A stretch of 64,000 bases of DNA from Candidatus Marimicrobium litorale (GTDB lineage Bacteria > Pseudomonadota > Gammaproteobacteria > Pseudomonadales > Halieaceae), in NCBI RefSeq assembly GCF_026262645.1, contig NZ_SHNO01000001.1:3348001-3412000 (forward strand). The letters are read 5' to 3'. The position numbers and the translations under genes are program-made. Below, piece after piece: positions 54,054 through 63,475 of this stretch. The notes under the pieces were generated by a model, which was not told the DNA's origin, did not search any database, and saw only the letters and a program-made list of their open reading frames with translations. The stretch's first letter is position 1. Every line of letters starts with the position of its first letter.

Positions 54054-54581
54054 TCATTCCGTATCGAATAAATCCAGATTATCACCCTGATGCCTCACGC
54101 TAACGGTATCTCCCAGTGCAATGGTACCGCCTCGCAGGATTTTACAGCACAGGCCGCCGTGTCCGATCATGGCAGCCACGCCACCCTTGCCCAGTGCGGT
54201 TTCCATGCGGGAGCAGGGGTGGCACAACGCCCCTGCCTCGAACAAGGCGTCGCCGATTTCGAAGCGCTGGTGGCGCAGGGCGTTGAGGTTGATGCCGGAT
54301 ACGACCAGATTGCGACGTAACAAACCGGGGTGCAGCTCCGCAATGCCGGTGAAGTGAATGATCTGCTCAATGAATTCGCGAGAAATGACGGTGACCTGAC
54401 GCGCGGACCCGTTGGCTTTAGCTGTGCGGTGGTCCCCCTCTAGCCCCGCGCCTTCAATGGCGACAACCTGATTCACTTCGGCGAGTTGACCGCGTCGCTC
54501 AGTTCGAAGGCCTATCCATTCGAGAACGCCGGGAGACAGGTCGCGGGCGAAACGATCCAGTGGGTTGGTGCGTTTTTTCAT
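54054..54581 (-). CDS. MOSC domain protein
   Basis: The 175-residue protein is a single MOSC domain: GLRTERRGQL, GAGLEGDHR, RQVTVISREFIE, NLVVSGINLNAL, FEIGDALFEA and the conserved Cys segment LCHPCSRME. MOSC proteins bind molybdenum cofactor sulphur and reduce N-hydroxylated compounds (as in YiiM/YcbX) or transfer sulphur. It starts 4 bases after the end of the EamA transporter gene and is probably cotranscribed with it. The substrate is unknown. Confidence 0.88.
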   Translation of the reverse strand: MKKRTNPLDRFARDLSPGVLEWIGLRTERRGQLAEVNQVVAIEGAGLEGDHRTAKANGSARQVTVISREFIEQIIHFTGIAELHPGLLRRNLVVSGINLNALRHQRFEIGDALFEAGALCHPCSRMETALGKGGVAAMIGHGGLCCKILRGGTIALGDTVSVRHQGDNLDLFDTE

Positions 54582-54585
54582 GAGT

Positions 54586-55479
54586 CTATGCTGGCCTCGC
54601 CGGCGGACGGTTTTGGGTCAGTGCTATGCCTGCCAGAATCAGCAGTAATCCGGCGAACTGACTGGGCTGAGCACTCTCATTAAGAAACAGCACGCCGGCA
54701 GCGAAGGCAATGGCGGGTATAATATAGTTAATGATGGATAGGAATGACGGCCCACAATCGGTGACCACGCGAAAGTACATCCATGTAGCCAGTCCGGTTG
54801 AAACGATTCCAAGAGTCAAGGTAGCGCCGAGTGCATCCAGAGAGGGCATTATTGCGGCGGGTGGTTCCAGGTAGAGAGTAAACGGCAGCAGCATCAGCGC
54901 ACCCACGCCCAATGAGCCGGTGGAGACTACGATCGTATCGATCGGCGGTAGGCGTTTGGCGTGCACTGCATTGCTGGCATACGCCAGCGTGGCCAGCAAT
55001 ACCGCCAGCTGTGCCAGCAGCGCGCTGCCGCCCATTCCTTCCAGGGCTTCGCCGCCAACAAGTACGACCACTCCGCCAAAACCGAGAAAAACGCCAAACA
55101 GCCGGCGCGGCGTCAATGTATCCCCGTGCACGAAAAAGTGCGACAGAACCATGGTACTGATTGGCATCAGCGCCATGAGCAGGCCCGCCTGTGAACTACT
55201 GATCTCGGTCTCCGCCCAGGTTATCAGTGAAAACGGAATCAGATTACCCAACAGGGTGAGCAGCGCAAACCTGCCCCACCAGTGGCCTTCTCGGGGGAAG
55301 CGATGCCCCTTCCAGCGCATGACCCAATACAGAGTCGTCGCACCTACAGCGAGGCGGATATTGACGATTGTGAGCGGCTGGAAGGACTCAAGAGCAACTG
55401 CAATCAGGTAAAAGGCGAATCCCCAGGCCAAACTCAGCGTACCAAGCAGGAGCCAATGTTTTGTTTGTGGTGCCTGCAT
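54586..55479 (-). CDS. EamA/DMT-family transporter
   Basis: The 297-residue protein has ten membrane helices formed by two EamA repeats (LSLAWGFAFYLIAVALE; LLMALMPISTMVLSHFFVHGD; SIINYIIPAIAFAAGVLFLNE). These drug/metabolite transporters export amino acids, bases or toxic metabolites. The substrate is not predictable. The gene is followed 4 bases later by the MOSC gene, suggesting one operon. The start ATG at 55479 gives the normal N-terminus. Confidence 0.9.
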   Translation of the reverse strand: MQAPQTKHWLLLGTLSLAWGFAFYLIAVALESFQPLTIVNIRLAVGATTLYWVMRWKGHRFPREGHWWGRFALLTLLGNLIPFSLITWAETEISSSQAGLLMALMPISTMVLSHFFVHGDTLTPRRLFGVFLGFGGVVVLVGGEALEGMGGSALLAQLAVLLATLAYASNAVHAKRLPPIDTIVVSTGSLGVGALMLLPFTLYLEPPAAIMPSLDALGATLTLGIVSTGLATWMYFRVVTDCGPSFLSIINYIIPAIAFAAGVLFLNESAQPSQFAGLLLILAGIALTQNRPPARPA

Positions 55480-55612
55480 TTACAGCCTTGTCAGTCGTCC
55501 CGTGTGCGGCGCTCAAAAAACCGATTTTTTACTGCGGAAAATACGTGGGCCGCGCCTGTTCAATACGATACAGCGGCGCACAAAAACCGGAAAGCGTGAT
55601 CTCGAAACATGA

Positions 55613-56404
55613 TCAACGAACAGTGCGGCGCAGCGTATCATCCAATGAAAAACGGGACGCACCGATGACCGAAAATAAGAGAAAAATAGCGATCATCAAT
55701 GCCGGGTATTCCCATCCACCCCCTTCAGACGCCCAGATGAACCCATTGCTGAAATGACCGCCAAGATAGGTCGCTATGAAGTAATAGAGTGCCGCGCAGA
55801 ATCCAGCGAGGCGGGTAAGGAAGCCCAGGCCGATTCCGATAGCGATGCCCAATTCACAAAGGCCTGCAACCAATACAAAATAAAACGCTCCGGACAGCCC
55901 CATAGACTGAAAACTGTTGATATCGTCCAAGCGCGTTACAGGGCCTGCAAAAAGCTTTTCTGTGAAGTGGGGAACAAGATCAAACCCGACATAAATGCGC
56001 AGGAACGTAAGACCCCAGCCGGTTCCGTCCATCACCGGCATTGTGCGCCGCAGGTCTTCCCGTCTTACAATAAAAAAAACAACGACTGCACATAAAAAGG
56101 CAGGTAAGAGCGCCCATGCAACCAGATCGACCTCTAACAGGCCTGCTATGCGCCAACCCATTAGCATTGCTAACAAACCAATTAAATATCCAGGTACAAA
56201 GAACCGTGGCACAACGAAGAGCCACACTGCCGTCGAAATGGTCAAAAACGATATTGTGAACAGCCCGGCACTTAACGGCAAAACATCCCGCGATACAGTG
56301 AAAATAGCAATACAGGCTGCAATCAGTCCGAGGCCGGTCAAACTTCCCATTATCAGGTAATGAGTTTTCGCCGGGGCCAATGCATTAGTGAGCCTTATCG
56401 ACAT
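55613..56404 (-). CDS. DoxX-family membrane protein with N-terminal extension
   Basis: The 263-residue membrane protein ends with a DoxX-like four-helix domain (FLRIYVGFDLVPHFTEKLFAG, GLCELGIAIGIGLGFLTRLAG in parts, YLGGHFSNGF). About 110 N-terminal residues form three or four further helices not found in ordinary DoxX proteins of about 140 residues, so this is an extended version. The function of DoxX proteins is broad (redox, sulphur or quinone related). It appears monocistronic. Confidence 0.78.
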   Translation of the reverse strand: MSIRLTNALAPAKTHYLIMGSLTGLGLIAACIAIFTVSRDVLPLSAGLFTISFLTISTAVWLFVVPRFFVPGYLIGLLAMLMGWRIAGLLEVDLVAWALLPAFLCAVVVFFIVRREDLRRTMPVMDGTGWGLTFLRIYVGFDLVPHFTEKLFAGPVTRLDDINSFQSMGLSGAFYFVLVAGLCELGIAIGIGLGFLTRLAGFCAALYYFIATYLGGHFSNGFIWASEGGGWEYPALMIAIFLLFSVIGASRFSLDDTLRRTVR

Positions 56405-56703
56405 GCCGCATCACTCTCTCAAAGCTAGTCCAGTTGCAGATCAGTATAGGAAATAGACGCTGGATGTGTCGAACTAATTACTTTTTCTTAGCAATAAGGT
56501 TTCTAGCATCGTAAAAGTATCAATCTGGAGCGCGGTAAACCGGCGTTTGGTACCGACAGGGTAGAGAGTGAGCCCAGAATTATCTGGCAGGGCCGGGATA
56601 GAGCGATTAGAGCGAGCTGGCCAGGCAAGCAGAGCCGTTGGTCACTCGCTGAGTGTAGTTTTTTCTCGCTTCTGCTGCTCTACTCGCCCTATACTGCGTG
56701 GCG

Positions 56704-57477
56704 ATGCGAGCAATCCCTTTTCTGATTTTCCTACTCACGCTGAGCCTTTCAGGGCATACCCTTGCGGATTCTGAGGGGAAAGGCGCCAACAACAGGCTGA
56801 GTGCCGCTGAAAAATCGCAGGGCTGGAAGTTACTCTGGGACGGGGAAACGTCTCGAGGCTGGCGCAGTGCCAGATCTGATTCGTTCCCCAAGGCCGGCTG
56901 GGTGATGAATGATGGCGTTCTCACTGTGCTCGAAAGCGGCGGTGGGGAATCTGCCGAGGGCGGCGACATCGTGACTGAAGAGCGCTACGCGGATTTCGAG
57001 CTAAAGTTGGACTTCAAGATCACGCCTGGGGCCAACAGCGGCATCAAGTATTTTTGCCAGCCAAATCTTGATCCGATCACCGGCGATGGCTCGAAGACAC
57101 AGACCGGATCAGCAATCGGACTGGAATTTCAAATACTCGATGACGAGAAGCACCCCGATGCCCAAAAAGGTCGTAGTGGTAATCGCACGATGGGATCACT
57201 TTACGACTTGATTGCAGCTAATGCCGAGAAACACTCTAACCCTGTGGGACAATGGAACTCGGCCCACATCATAGCCAAGGGACAGCACGTTGAGCACTGG
57301 CTTAATGGCCAGCAGCTTCTCGAGTATGAGCGAAGCTCCCCTGAATTTAGCGCTACCGTGGCGCGTAGCAAGTACAGTAAGATTCCCGGATTCGGCGAGT
57401 GGAAAGACGGCCATATTCTGCTGCAGGACCACGGTAACGCGGTCTCCTTTCGTAATATCAAGATTCTTGCCAGATAG
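56704..57477 (+). CDS. Secreted DUF1080 (3-keto-disaccharide hydrolase-like) protein
   Basis: A signal peptide (RAIPFLIFLLTLSLSGHTLA) precedes a laminin-G/concanavalin-like DUF1080 domain: GWKLLWDGETSRGWRS, DIVTEERYADFELKLDFKI (in parts), NSGIKYF, LEFQILDD and HILLQDHGNAVSFRNIKIL near the end. DUF1080 proteins include enzymes acting on 3-keto sugars and domains that bind glycans. It is probably periplasmic. The start could be GTG 56698 or ATG 56704; the second is favoured for a cleaner signal peptide. Confidence 0.85.
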   Translation: MRAIPFLIFLLTLSLSGHTLADSEGKGANNRLSAAEKSQGWKLLWDGETSRGWRSARSDSFPKAGWVMNDGVLTVLESGGGESAEGGDIVTEERYADFELKLDFKITPGANSGIKYFCQPNLDPITGDGSKTQTGSAIGLEFQILDDEKHPDAQKGRSGNRTMGSLYDLIAANAEKHSNPVGQWNSAHIIAKGQHVEHWLNGQQLLEYERSSPEFSATVARSKYSKIPGFGEWKDGHILLQDHGNAVSFRNIKILAR

Positions 57478-57733
57478 TCATTACGACAATGCTGGAATAG
57501 TAGCCTGACCGGTGATTGCTTCACGGTCTTGTTGGTGTCAACAGGCTAGAGCGAGACAGTTGATCGCCTGGCCGCCTTGCGCCAAATAGCATTGTTAATT
57601 GCGTTGACTCGGATGTGAGGTAATGCTGTCGGGATCGGGAGAAACTGGCGATTGCGTGCATCACCCACCCTTGATTTGTCCTATACTTCTGAGTTCGTTT
57701 ATTCTGATTATCAAGATAATTAGGGGGTTTCAA

Positions 57734-59482
57734 ATGGCGCGCAGTATTTCTCAGGCGATTCTCGATGTGCTGGCAGAAGCCGGAGCGCGGGATGTATTCG
57801 GTGTCGTGGGTGACGTTATAAATCCATTTGTGCTGGAGACAATAAACGACCCTCGCTTTAACTGGATTACGGTCAGGCATGAGGAGCATGCGGGCTATGC
57901 CGCTGCCGCACAGTCAGAACTTTCCGGTGCCATCGGTGTCTGCGCTGGCACCGCCGGGCCCGGTGCGCTGCACCTGATTAACGGCCTTTATAACGCCCAA
58001 AAAGAGGGCGGTGCCGTGGTAGCGATTACGGGACAGGTTCCCACAGCCCAGCGAGGGAGCGATTTTCACAAGGAAATGGACCTGACGAAGGTGTTTGATG
58101 ATGTCTGTGCGTATCAGGCGGTGATCGAGACGCCTGCGCAGGTGCCTCGCATGATCCAGATTGCTGTTCAGAAAGCGTTGGCGGAACGCGCGGTCGTTCG
58201 CATTGAAGTTGCGGCTGATATTTTTCCGAAAGATATTCTCGGAGAGCATTACACTCACCCTATGGTCCATCAGATGCCACGGGTCACGCCGCCGTTGGAG
58301 GAATTGGAAAAAGCAGCGGAAATTCTCCGCAGCGGTAAACGCGTGACCGTATACTGCGGTATCGGATGTCGCGATTCAAAGAGTGATGTCCTGGCGCTCG
58401 CGTCAAAGCTTGGTGCGCCGATTGGACATACATTGCGCGCGAAAGACATATTTGATTACTCGGATGGTCCGGTGGTGGGGCTAACCGGGAACATAGGTAG
58501 TCCTGCAGGGTTTCATGCGGTAAACGACTGCGATGTTTTGCTTATGCTGGGTACCGATTTTCCGTATTCAGAATTTTTGCCGGATGGCAGGCCGATAATT
58601 CAAGTCGACCAGAGAATCGACCATATCGGTAGACGAGGCCCGGTTAGTTTGGGTCTGGTAGGTGATGCGGGCGAAACAGTGCGGGCTCTGCTGCCGCTGA
58701 TTGAGGCTGAAAAAAAATCTAGCGAGTTCAGAGACCGTTTACTCTCCATGAGAGATAAGTGGCTCAAGCATGTCGATAGTCAGGCGAGCCTATCGCGCGA
58801 AGACGAGCCTTTGCATCCCCAGTTATTTGCGAAGGCAGTCAGTGATTCGGCGGATGACGACGCAATTTTTGCCGTTGACGTCGGCGAATGTACCGTCTGG
58901 ACAGCACGAAACATGTCTATGGCGCAAGACCGGCGGATGGTCGGTGGTTTTAATCATGGTTCGCTGGGGCCTGGTTTGCCCACAGCACTCGGTGCGGCGG
59001 CACTGTTTCCCTCGCGTCAGGTGTGGGCACTTTGTGGGGACGGAGGTTTCTGTATGTCCATGAACGATTTTGTAACCGCCGTCAGATATAACTGGCCGAT
59101 AAAGGTTCTCGTGTTTAACAACAGTGAGCTCGGGTTTGTGGCAATGGAGATGCAGGTGGCTGGCATGCCCAAAAATGATGAGGCTACGGGCCTTACTAAC
59201 CCGGATTTTGCGGCTTATGCAAAAGCGTGTGGAGGTGATGGTGTCCGTGTAGAGCATGCGGCAGACATCGTGCCAGCGATTGAGCAAGCGATTGCATCTG
59301 ACAAGCCCTTTATTATTGATGCGATTGTGAGCTCTGGAGAATTGGTTATGCCCCCTCACATTAAAATCGACGAGGTGTGGGGTTTTGGGTTGTCGAAGAT
59401 AAAAGAAGCTGTGCTTGGAGTGAAAGGCGATCACGAGGTGTGGAAAGAGTGGCGTGATGAGTTCATGGGATTTAGGTCGTGA
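57734..59482 (+). CDS. TPP-dependent pyruvate oxidase-like enzyme (PoxB family)
   Basis: The 582-residue enzyme begins MARSISQAILDVLAEAG and reaches the catalytic Glu50 in VRHEEHAGYAAA, the same residue number as in E. coli PoxB. It has VCAGTAGPGALHLINGL, and the TPP/Mg2+ motif GDGGFCMSMNDF ... NN (near residues 436-465). The C-terminus (MPPHIKIDEVWGFGLSKIK) also resembles PoxB rather than acetolactate synthase. It probably decarboxylates a 2-oxo acid, with pyruvate plausible, passing electrons to FAD and quinone or forming acetate. ATG 57734 gives the family-typical N-terminus; an earlier in-frame start at 57623 adds an unlikely tail. Followed after 59 bases by the FMN glutamate-synthase-like gene. 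Confidence 0.83.
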   Translation: MARSISQAILDVLAEAGARDVFGVVGDVINPFVLETINDPRFNWITVRHEEHAGYAAAAQSELSGAIGVCAGTAGPGALHLINGLYNAQKEGGAVVAITGQVPTAQRGSDFHKEMDLTKVFDDVCAYQAVIETPAQVPRMIQIAVQKALAERAVVRIEVAADIFPKDILGEHYTHPMVHQMPRVTPPLEELEKAAEILRSGKRVTVYCGIGCRDSKSDVLALASKLGAPIGHTLRAKDIFDYSDGPVVGLTGNIGSPAGFHAVNDCDVLLMLGTDFPYSEFLPDGRPIIQVDQRIDHIGRRGPVSLGLVGDAGETVRALLPLIEAEKKSSEFRDRLLSMRDKWLKHVDSQASLSREDEPLHPQLFAKAVSDSADDDAIFAVDVGECTVWTARNMSMAQDRRMVGGFNHGSLGPGLPTALGAAALFPSRQVWALCGDGGFCMSMNDFVTAVRYNWPIKVLVFNNSELGFVAMEMQVAGMPKNDEATGLTNPDFAAYAKACGGDGVRVEHAADIVPAIEQAIASDKPFIIDAIVSSGELVMPPHIKIDEVWGFGLSKIKEAVLGVKGDHEVWKEWRDEFMGFRS

Positions 59483-59541
59483 AGGAAAGTTCCTGAATAG
59501 AAATTCGACAAAATAATGTTGTGTAAGCGAAGGTATTCACT

Positions 59542-61134
59542 ATGACACTGATGCAAAAAGTATTATGGATAAGCGCTTTAGTCGTATTGCCCGTGATGCT
59601 GTTCCTGTCCTACCACTACTGGCCAGCAGGGTACTATCTCTCAGCGCTTATCGGGCTCTACGTTGCGGTCGGTCTCTACGACGTTTTTTTCAGTCGCCAC
59701 ACCCTGAACAGGCTCTATCCTGTCGCGGCTTATGTGCGTTATGGGTTGGAGTTTATTCGCCCTGAAATCCACCAATACTTTGTTGCCAGCGATACCGATG
59801 AGCTTCCTTTCAGCCGCGAACAACGCGATTTGGTATACCGGCGGGCTCAAAATCTCGACGATACACAACCGTTTGGAACGGCACACGATATCACTGAAAC
59901 GGGTTGGCTTGGCGCGGCTCACTCCATCGCCCCGACCCGAGTAAAGGAAGAGCACAAACGCGTAATGATCGGCGGTGACGAATGCACGCGGCCCTATAGT
60001 GCAGCGCGCCTCAATTGCTCTGCCATGAGTTTTGGTGCGTTGAGCGCCAATGCCGTTGCCGCGATAAACAAGGGCGCCAAGCTAGAAGACTTTTATCATA
60101 ATACGGGAGAGGGCGGCTTTAGTCCTCACCATAAGCAAGGTGGCGACATCGTCTGGCAAATTGGCACGGGCTATTTTGGCTGCAGGACTGCTGAGGGAAA
60201 TTTTGATCCGCAGGCATTCAAAAATGCGCTCACCGACGAAGTAAAAATGATCGAGATTAAAATATCACAGGGAGCCAAGCCCTCGCATGGTGGCGTGCTA
60301 CCCGCCGCGAAAGTTACTGAAGAGATCGCAAAAATTCGCTTGGTGGACGTCGGCAAAGATGTGCTTTCTCCTCCAGGACATACGGCGTACAGTGACCCCA
60401 AAGGTCTGTTGAGGTTTGTCGATGAACTGCGCCAATTGAGCGATGGGCGGCCGGTCGGGTTTAAGCTGTGTATCGGCCGAAAGTATGAGTTCATGGCGAT
60501 CTGCAAAGCAATGCTTGAGACAGGAACAAGACCGGACTTTATTACGGTCGACGGTGCCGAGGGCGGCACGGGCGCTGCACCGGTGGAATACAGCAATCGC
60601 TTCGGGTTGCCTTGTCTCGAAGGTGTCAACTTTGTGCATAACTGCCTGGTTGGAACAGGACTTCGTGACAAAATCAAAATCATCGCGTCCGGTAAAACTG
60701 CTACGGGTTTTGATATCGTTACAAAGCTGGCTATCGGTGCGGACCTGGTCGCAGCGGCACGTACGATGATGCTGTCGCTGGGCTGTATTCAATCGCAGGC
60801 CTGTAATACGAATAAATGTCCCACGGGAATCGCAACGCAGGACCCGAAGCGAGGCAAGGCGCTGGATGTGGAACAACGCTATAAGCGGGTAGCGAACTTC
60901 CAGCGACATACGCTTAACTCAGCCTTTGAAATGATAGGCGCCATGGGCTTAAGCGATCCTGACTTACTGTTTCCGCACTTGATTTGGCGCCGGGGTGCTG
61001 AAGAAACCAACCGCAGCTTCGATGATATCTATGTGATGGTCGAAGAGAATGCATTGCTCGGAGATAGCCTGCCGGCAGACTATGTAAGAGATTGGAAGCT
61101 GGCCAGCGCAGACACCTTCATGCCGCAGCTTTAG
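59542..61134 (+). CDS. FMN-binding glutamate-synthase-family protein, membrane anchored
   Basis: The 530-residue protein has two N-terminal hydrophobic segments (ISALVVLPVMLFLSYHYW and LSALIGLYVAVGLYDVFF), then a GltS-type FMN domain: MSFGALSANAVAAIN, NTGEGGFSPHH, HGGVLPAAKVTEEIA, TVDGAEGGTGAAPVEY, and the 3Fe-4S cluster cysteines 415, 421 and 426 (GCIQSQACNTNKCPTGIAT). The glutaminase and N-terminal parts of glutamate synthase are absent. It is a stand-alone synthase-like flavoprotein; its reaction is unknown. It follows the PoxB-like gene on the same strand by 59 bases and may share its transcript. Confidence 0.88.
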   Translation: MTLMQKVLWISALVVLPVMLFLSYHYWPAGYYLSALIGLYVAVGLYDVFFSRHTLNRLYPVAAYVRYGLEFIRPEIHQYFVASDTDELPFSREQRDLVYRRAQNLDDTQPFGTAHDITETGWLGAAHSIAPTRVKEEHKRVMIGGDECTRPYSAARLNCSAMSFGALSANAVAAINKGAKLEDFYHNTGEGGFSPHHKQGGDIVWQIGTGYFGCRTAEGNFDPQAFKNALTDEVKMIEIKISQGAKPSHGGVLPAAKVTEEIAKIRLVDVGKDVLSPPGHTAYSDPKGLLRFVDELRQLSDGRPVGFKLCIGRKYEFMAICKAMLETGTRPDFITVDGAEGGTGAAPVEYSNRFGLPCLEGVNFVHNCLVGTGLRDKIKIIASGKTATGFDIVTKLAIGADLVAAARTMMLSLGCIQSQACNTNKCPTGIATQDPKRGKALDVEQRYKRVANFQRHTLNSAFEMIGAMGLSDPDLLFPHLIWRRGAEETNRSFDDIYVMVEENALLGDSLPADYVRDWKLASADTFMPQL

Positions 61135-61546
61135 TGCGGTCAAGACGGTTCTCTCTGCCGTCGCAAAGCGCAGGGAGCATGCTGGGGTGGTCGGTAGTCG
61201 CCAGTCATGCGGTGGGCTGTGAGGAAGCGCATAAACGGCTGTGCTCTGGCGCACGTGAGCGGTTGTCATGTGCGTGAAATAAGTGGCAGCCTGCGCATCG
61301 CACAGAGCTAGCTTTGATCTCCGTATTCTCGCAATCCATAGCAGTAAATGATTAGCGAGTGCTTATGTTGGCTCATGCAGCGACGCTATCGATAATGTCC
61401 GTACGTCTCCCTCGAGGTTGTTTAGCCCACTTTGATACCCGCTGTTTTTAGCTGCACGTGTAGGTGCGCACCCGATGGATGCTGCACCATCTGCGTGATT
61501 TATCTGCCCCGGAGCTGGGGCAGTGTCGCAATGCGCTCGCGCCTCG
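61135..61546. other. Intergenic region with terminator-like hairpin
   Basis: About 410 bases between two convergent genes. CTGCCCC and GGGGCAG (61504-61523) form a perfect 7-bp stem with a six-base loop close to the decarboxylase stop. No gene is supported. Confidence 0.4.
61504..61523. terminator. GC-rich hairpin between convergent genes
   Basis: Perfect 7-bp stem CTGCCCC/GGGGCAG with GGAGCT loop, 24 bases from the end of the decarboxylase gene. There is no T-run on either side, so it may act as a Rho-associated or weak terminator. Confidence 0.4.
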
Positions 61547-63109
61547 CTAGCAGTGGTTGGTGACGACGCGCTGGTCTTTGTGGCGCATCTTCTTCGTAGT
61601 CACCCCGTGTAGGCTTGAGAAGTCCACGGCGTCCAGAAATTCCAACGCGGCGCAGAACGACTCCATCAGATCTTTGGCCATGGTGCGCGTAAGGTTTCCC
61701 TTAACCACGATACGAAACATGGTTTGGTCGGTCTTTTTGTCATGGAAAAGCGACAGTGTCTCTTCGGTGATGGGGTGCTGGTAGTTCATTTTATAGCCGC
61801 TGACATACCAGTGGTGCTGCGACAGTACATGTTGTAGATCGATGTCGTCATAGGTGAAACCAGCATCCGGATTAAGCATTGCGGTTACTACCGGAAGACA
61901 GTGCTTATTGCCATCGTCGAGTAGAACGAACCGAGGCTTGTCCTCGTAGCGCATGGCGCTTAGTTCAGTCCTCAGGAAGTCGGCATTTTGCATCATGTTT
62001 TCCTCGGACTGGCGGTAGCCAGCGAGACCAAAACGCAGCAGCTTGTAAAACTGAACGTAAACACCACTGGCCGGTCGGGAAAAGTTGAGGGTGTAGGAGT
62101 CAGCCTTGCCGCCAAGATAGGTCACAGAGATCGCCACGTGTTCGCTGAGGTCCTCACGCTCCCGCCAAACGACCCATCCGGTGCCACAGCATGATTCGCC
62201 GTACTTGTGTCCACTCGAGGAAATCGAGAGTACGTTGGGGAGGCGGAAGTCCCAGTCGGGTAGATCTTTCTGGAAGGGGGCGATGAATCCGCCGGAGGCG
62301 GCATCCACGTGAATGCCAACCTGCCAATCGTTGGCTTCGTTCAGCTCACCGATTACCTTGTCAACGTCCCACACTGGATCGTACTGACCTCCATAGTGGT
62401 TCCCCATAATGCAGACCACAGCCATAGTTTTTTCATCGATGGACTCGCGGACCCCGTCTGGGTCGATCTTAAACGTGTGGCTCGATGGCTGTACAAGACG
62501 TGGCTCGATGTCGAGATACTTGAAAAGCTTCTCCCACGCCGCCTGATAGCAAGTGGAGATGACCACGTTGGGACGCATCGCGCGCACCACGTCGTCGCTC
62601 AGCCCGTGGCGTTTTTTGTACCACGCCCGCCAGCGAAACTTGAGGGCGAGACCCGCCAACAGGCAAGCCTCGGTGGAGCCGACAGTTCCCGCGCCAGGGT
62701 AGACGCCGTACTCCTCGAAGTCGTCAGGTCGCGGGCAATGCCACATATCTGCGATCATATTCACAACAGAATCGTGCATGGCATACGATTTCGGATAGAC
62801 CGTTTGGTCTGCAAGATTGACCGAGAGGCCCATGAGTGCCACTTCCTCTTCCTCTGGCTCGAAGCTCACGTTGACGTAAGAGGACGTATTGAGCTTCTGG
62901 TCGAAGTCGAGCGCGTGGGCGTTCTCAATAATCGTCTTGACCGTTTTGGCCGGCAGGCCTGTATCTGGCAAATGGGTCTCTCTAGTCAGGTCTTGTTTGG
63001 CCTCGGCTGAGAAGTAGTAGCTCGAGTCTGATTGCTGTCGTGCGCGTTGAAGCTCGCTGCGGAGAGAAACGATCTCCTGCTTGAGGTCGTCGATTTCTGA
63101 ATGACTCAT
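61547..63109 (-). CDS. PLP-dependent glutamate decarboxylase-like enzyme
   Basis: The 520-residue protein belongs to group II PLP decarboxylases. The lysine that binds PLP is Lys302 in SISSSGHKYGES; glutamate decarboxylases have SGHKYG at this place. Further matches are NTSSYVNVSFEPEEEEV, YGVYPGAGTVGSTEACLLAG, HVDAASGGFIAPF and GTGWVVWRE. The N-terminal 30 residues (EIDDLKQEIVSLRSELQRAR) look like a coiled coil not typical of GadB. The gene for a glutamate/GABA antiporter is not adjacent. Start ATG 63109 with GAGGGA ahead is chosen over the long frame to 63286. Glutamate is the likely but unproven substrate. Confidence 0.83.
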   Translation of the reverse strand: MSHSEIDDLKQEIVSLRSELQRARQQSDSSYYFSAEAKQDLTRETHLPDTGLPAKTVKTIIENAHALDFDQKLNTSSYVNVSFEPEEEEVALMGLSVNLADQTVYPKSYAMHDSVVNMIADMWHCPRPDDFEEYGVYPGAGTVGSTEACLLAGLALKFRWRAWYKKRHGLSDDVVRAMRPNVVISTCYQAAWEKLFKYLDIEPRLVQPSSHTFKIDPDGVRESIDEKTMAVVCIMGNHYGGQYDPVWDVDKVIGELNEANDWQVGIHVDAASGGFIAPFQKDLPDWDFRLPNVLSISSSGHKYGESCCGTGWVVWREREDLSEHVAISVTYLGGKADSYTLNFSRPASGVYVQFYKLLRFGLAGYRQSEENMMQNADFLRTELSAMRYEDKPRFVLLDDGNKHCLPVVTAMLNPDAGFTYDDIDLQHVLSQHHWYVSGYKMNYQHPITEETLSLFHDKKTDQTMFRIVVKGNLTRTMAKDLMESFCAALEFLDAVDFSSLHGVTTKKMRHKDQRVVTNHC

Positions 63110-63475
63110 TGAAGTGTTCCCTCTTTCGGTATCTGGGTGAAGTATAGGATAAATCTCTGGGGTGGGCGGACGTAAATTTTTTCGAATGCGTTCTATCCAT
63201 AGCAGATTTCGTGCATCGCGCAGCACTAGAAGTGCTGAACGGATGATGTATGGGACAGACTGCCAGACTCGCCCGGTGTCCGCCATAAAAAGTTCGCCCT
63301 ACTTTTCCATGGCGCTATGTCGAGTAAGACTCGAAGTTTCCTTGCCTGTCAAAATCAACACCCCAATGCACGGCTGAGGTCTAGTTCAGCTCGCACGGCC
63401 CGGGCCGGAAGCGCAGACGGATAATGATCGAACGAATGGATGCCGCGATCTCAGTGCGCAGTCACGGTGCAAAAA
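63110..63475. other. Intergenic region at the right end
   Basis: About 365 bases between the decarboxylase gene and the partial cytochrome-like gene, both on the minus strand. It must contain the decarboxylase promoter. No gene, repeat or strong hairpin is apparent. Confidence 0.35.

Noticed and set aside
58823-60909. Two 203-codon minus-strand frames (58823-59434 and 60298-60909)
   Set aside because: Both are antisense shadows of the PoxB-like and glutamate-synthase-like genes and have no recognisable domains.
62309-63010. A 233-codon plus-strand open frame
   Set aside because: It lies entirely within the decarboxylase gene on the opposite strand, whose PLP motifs are clear.
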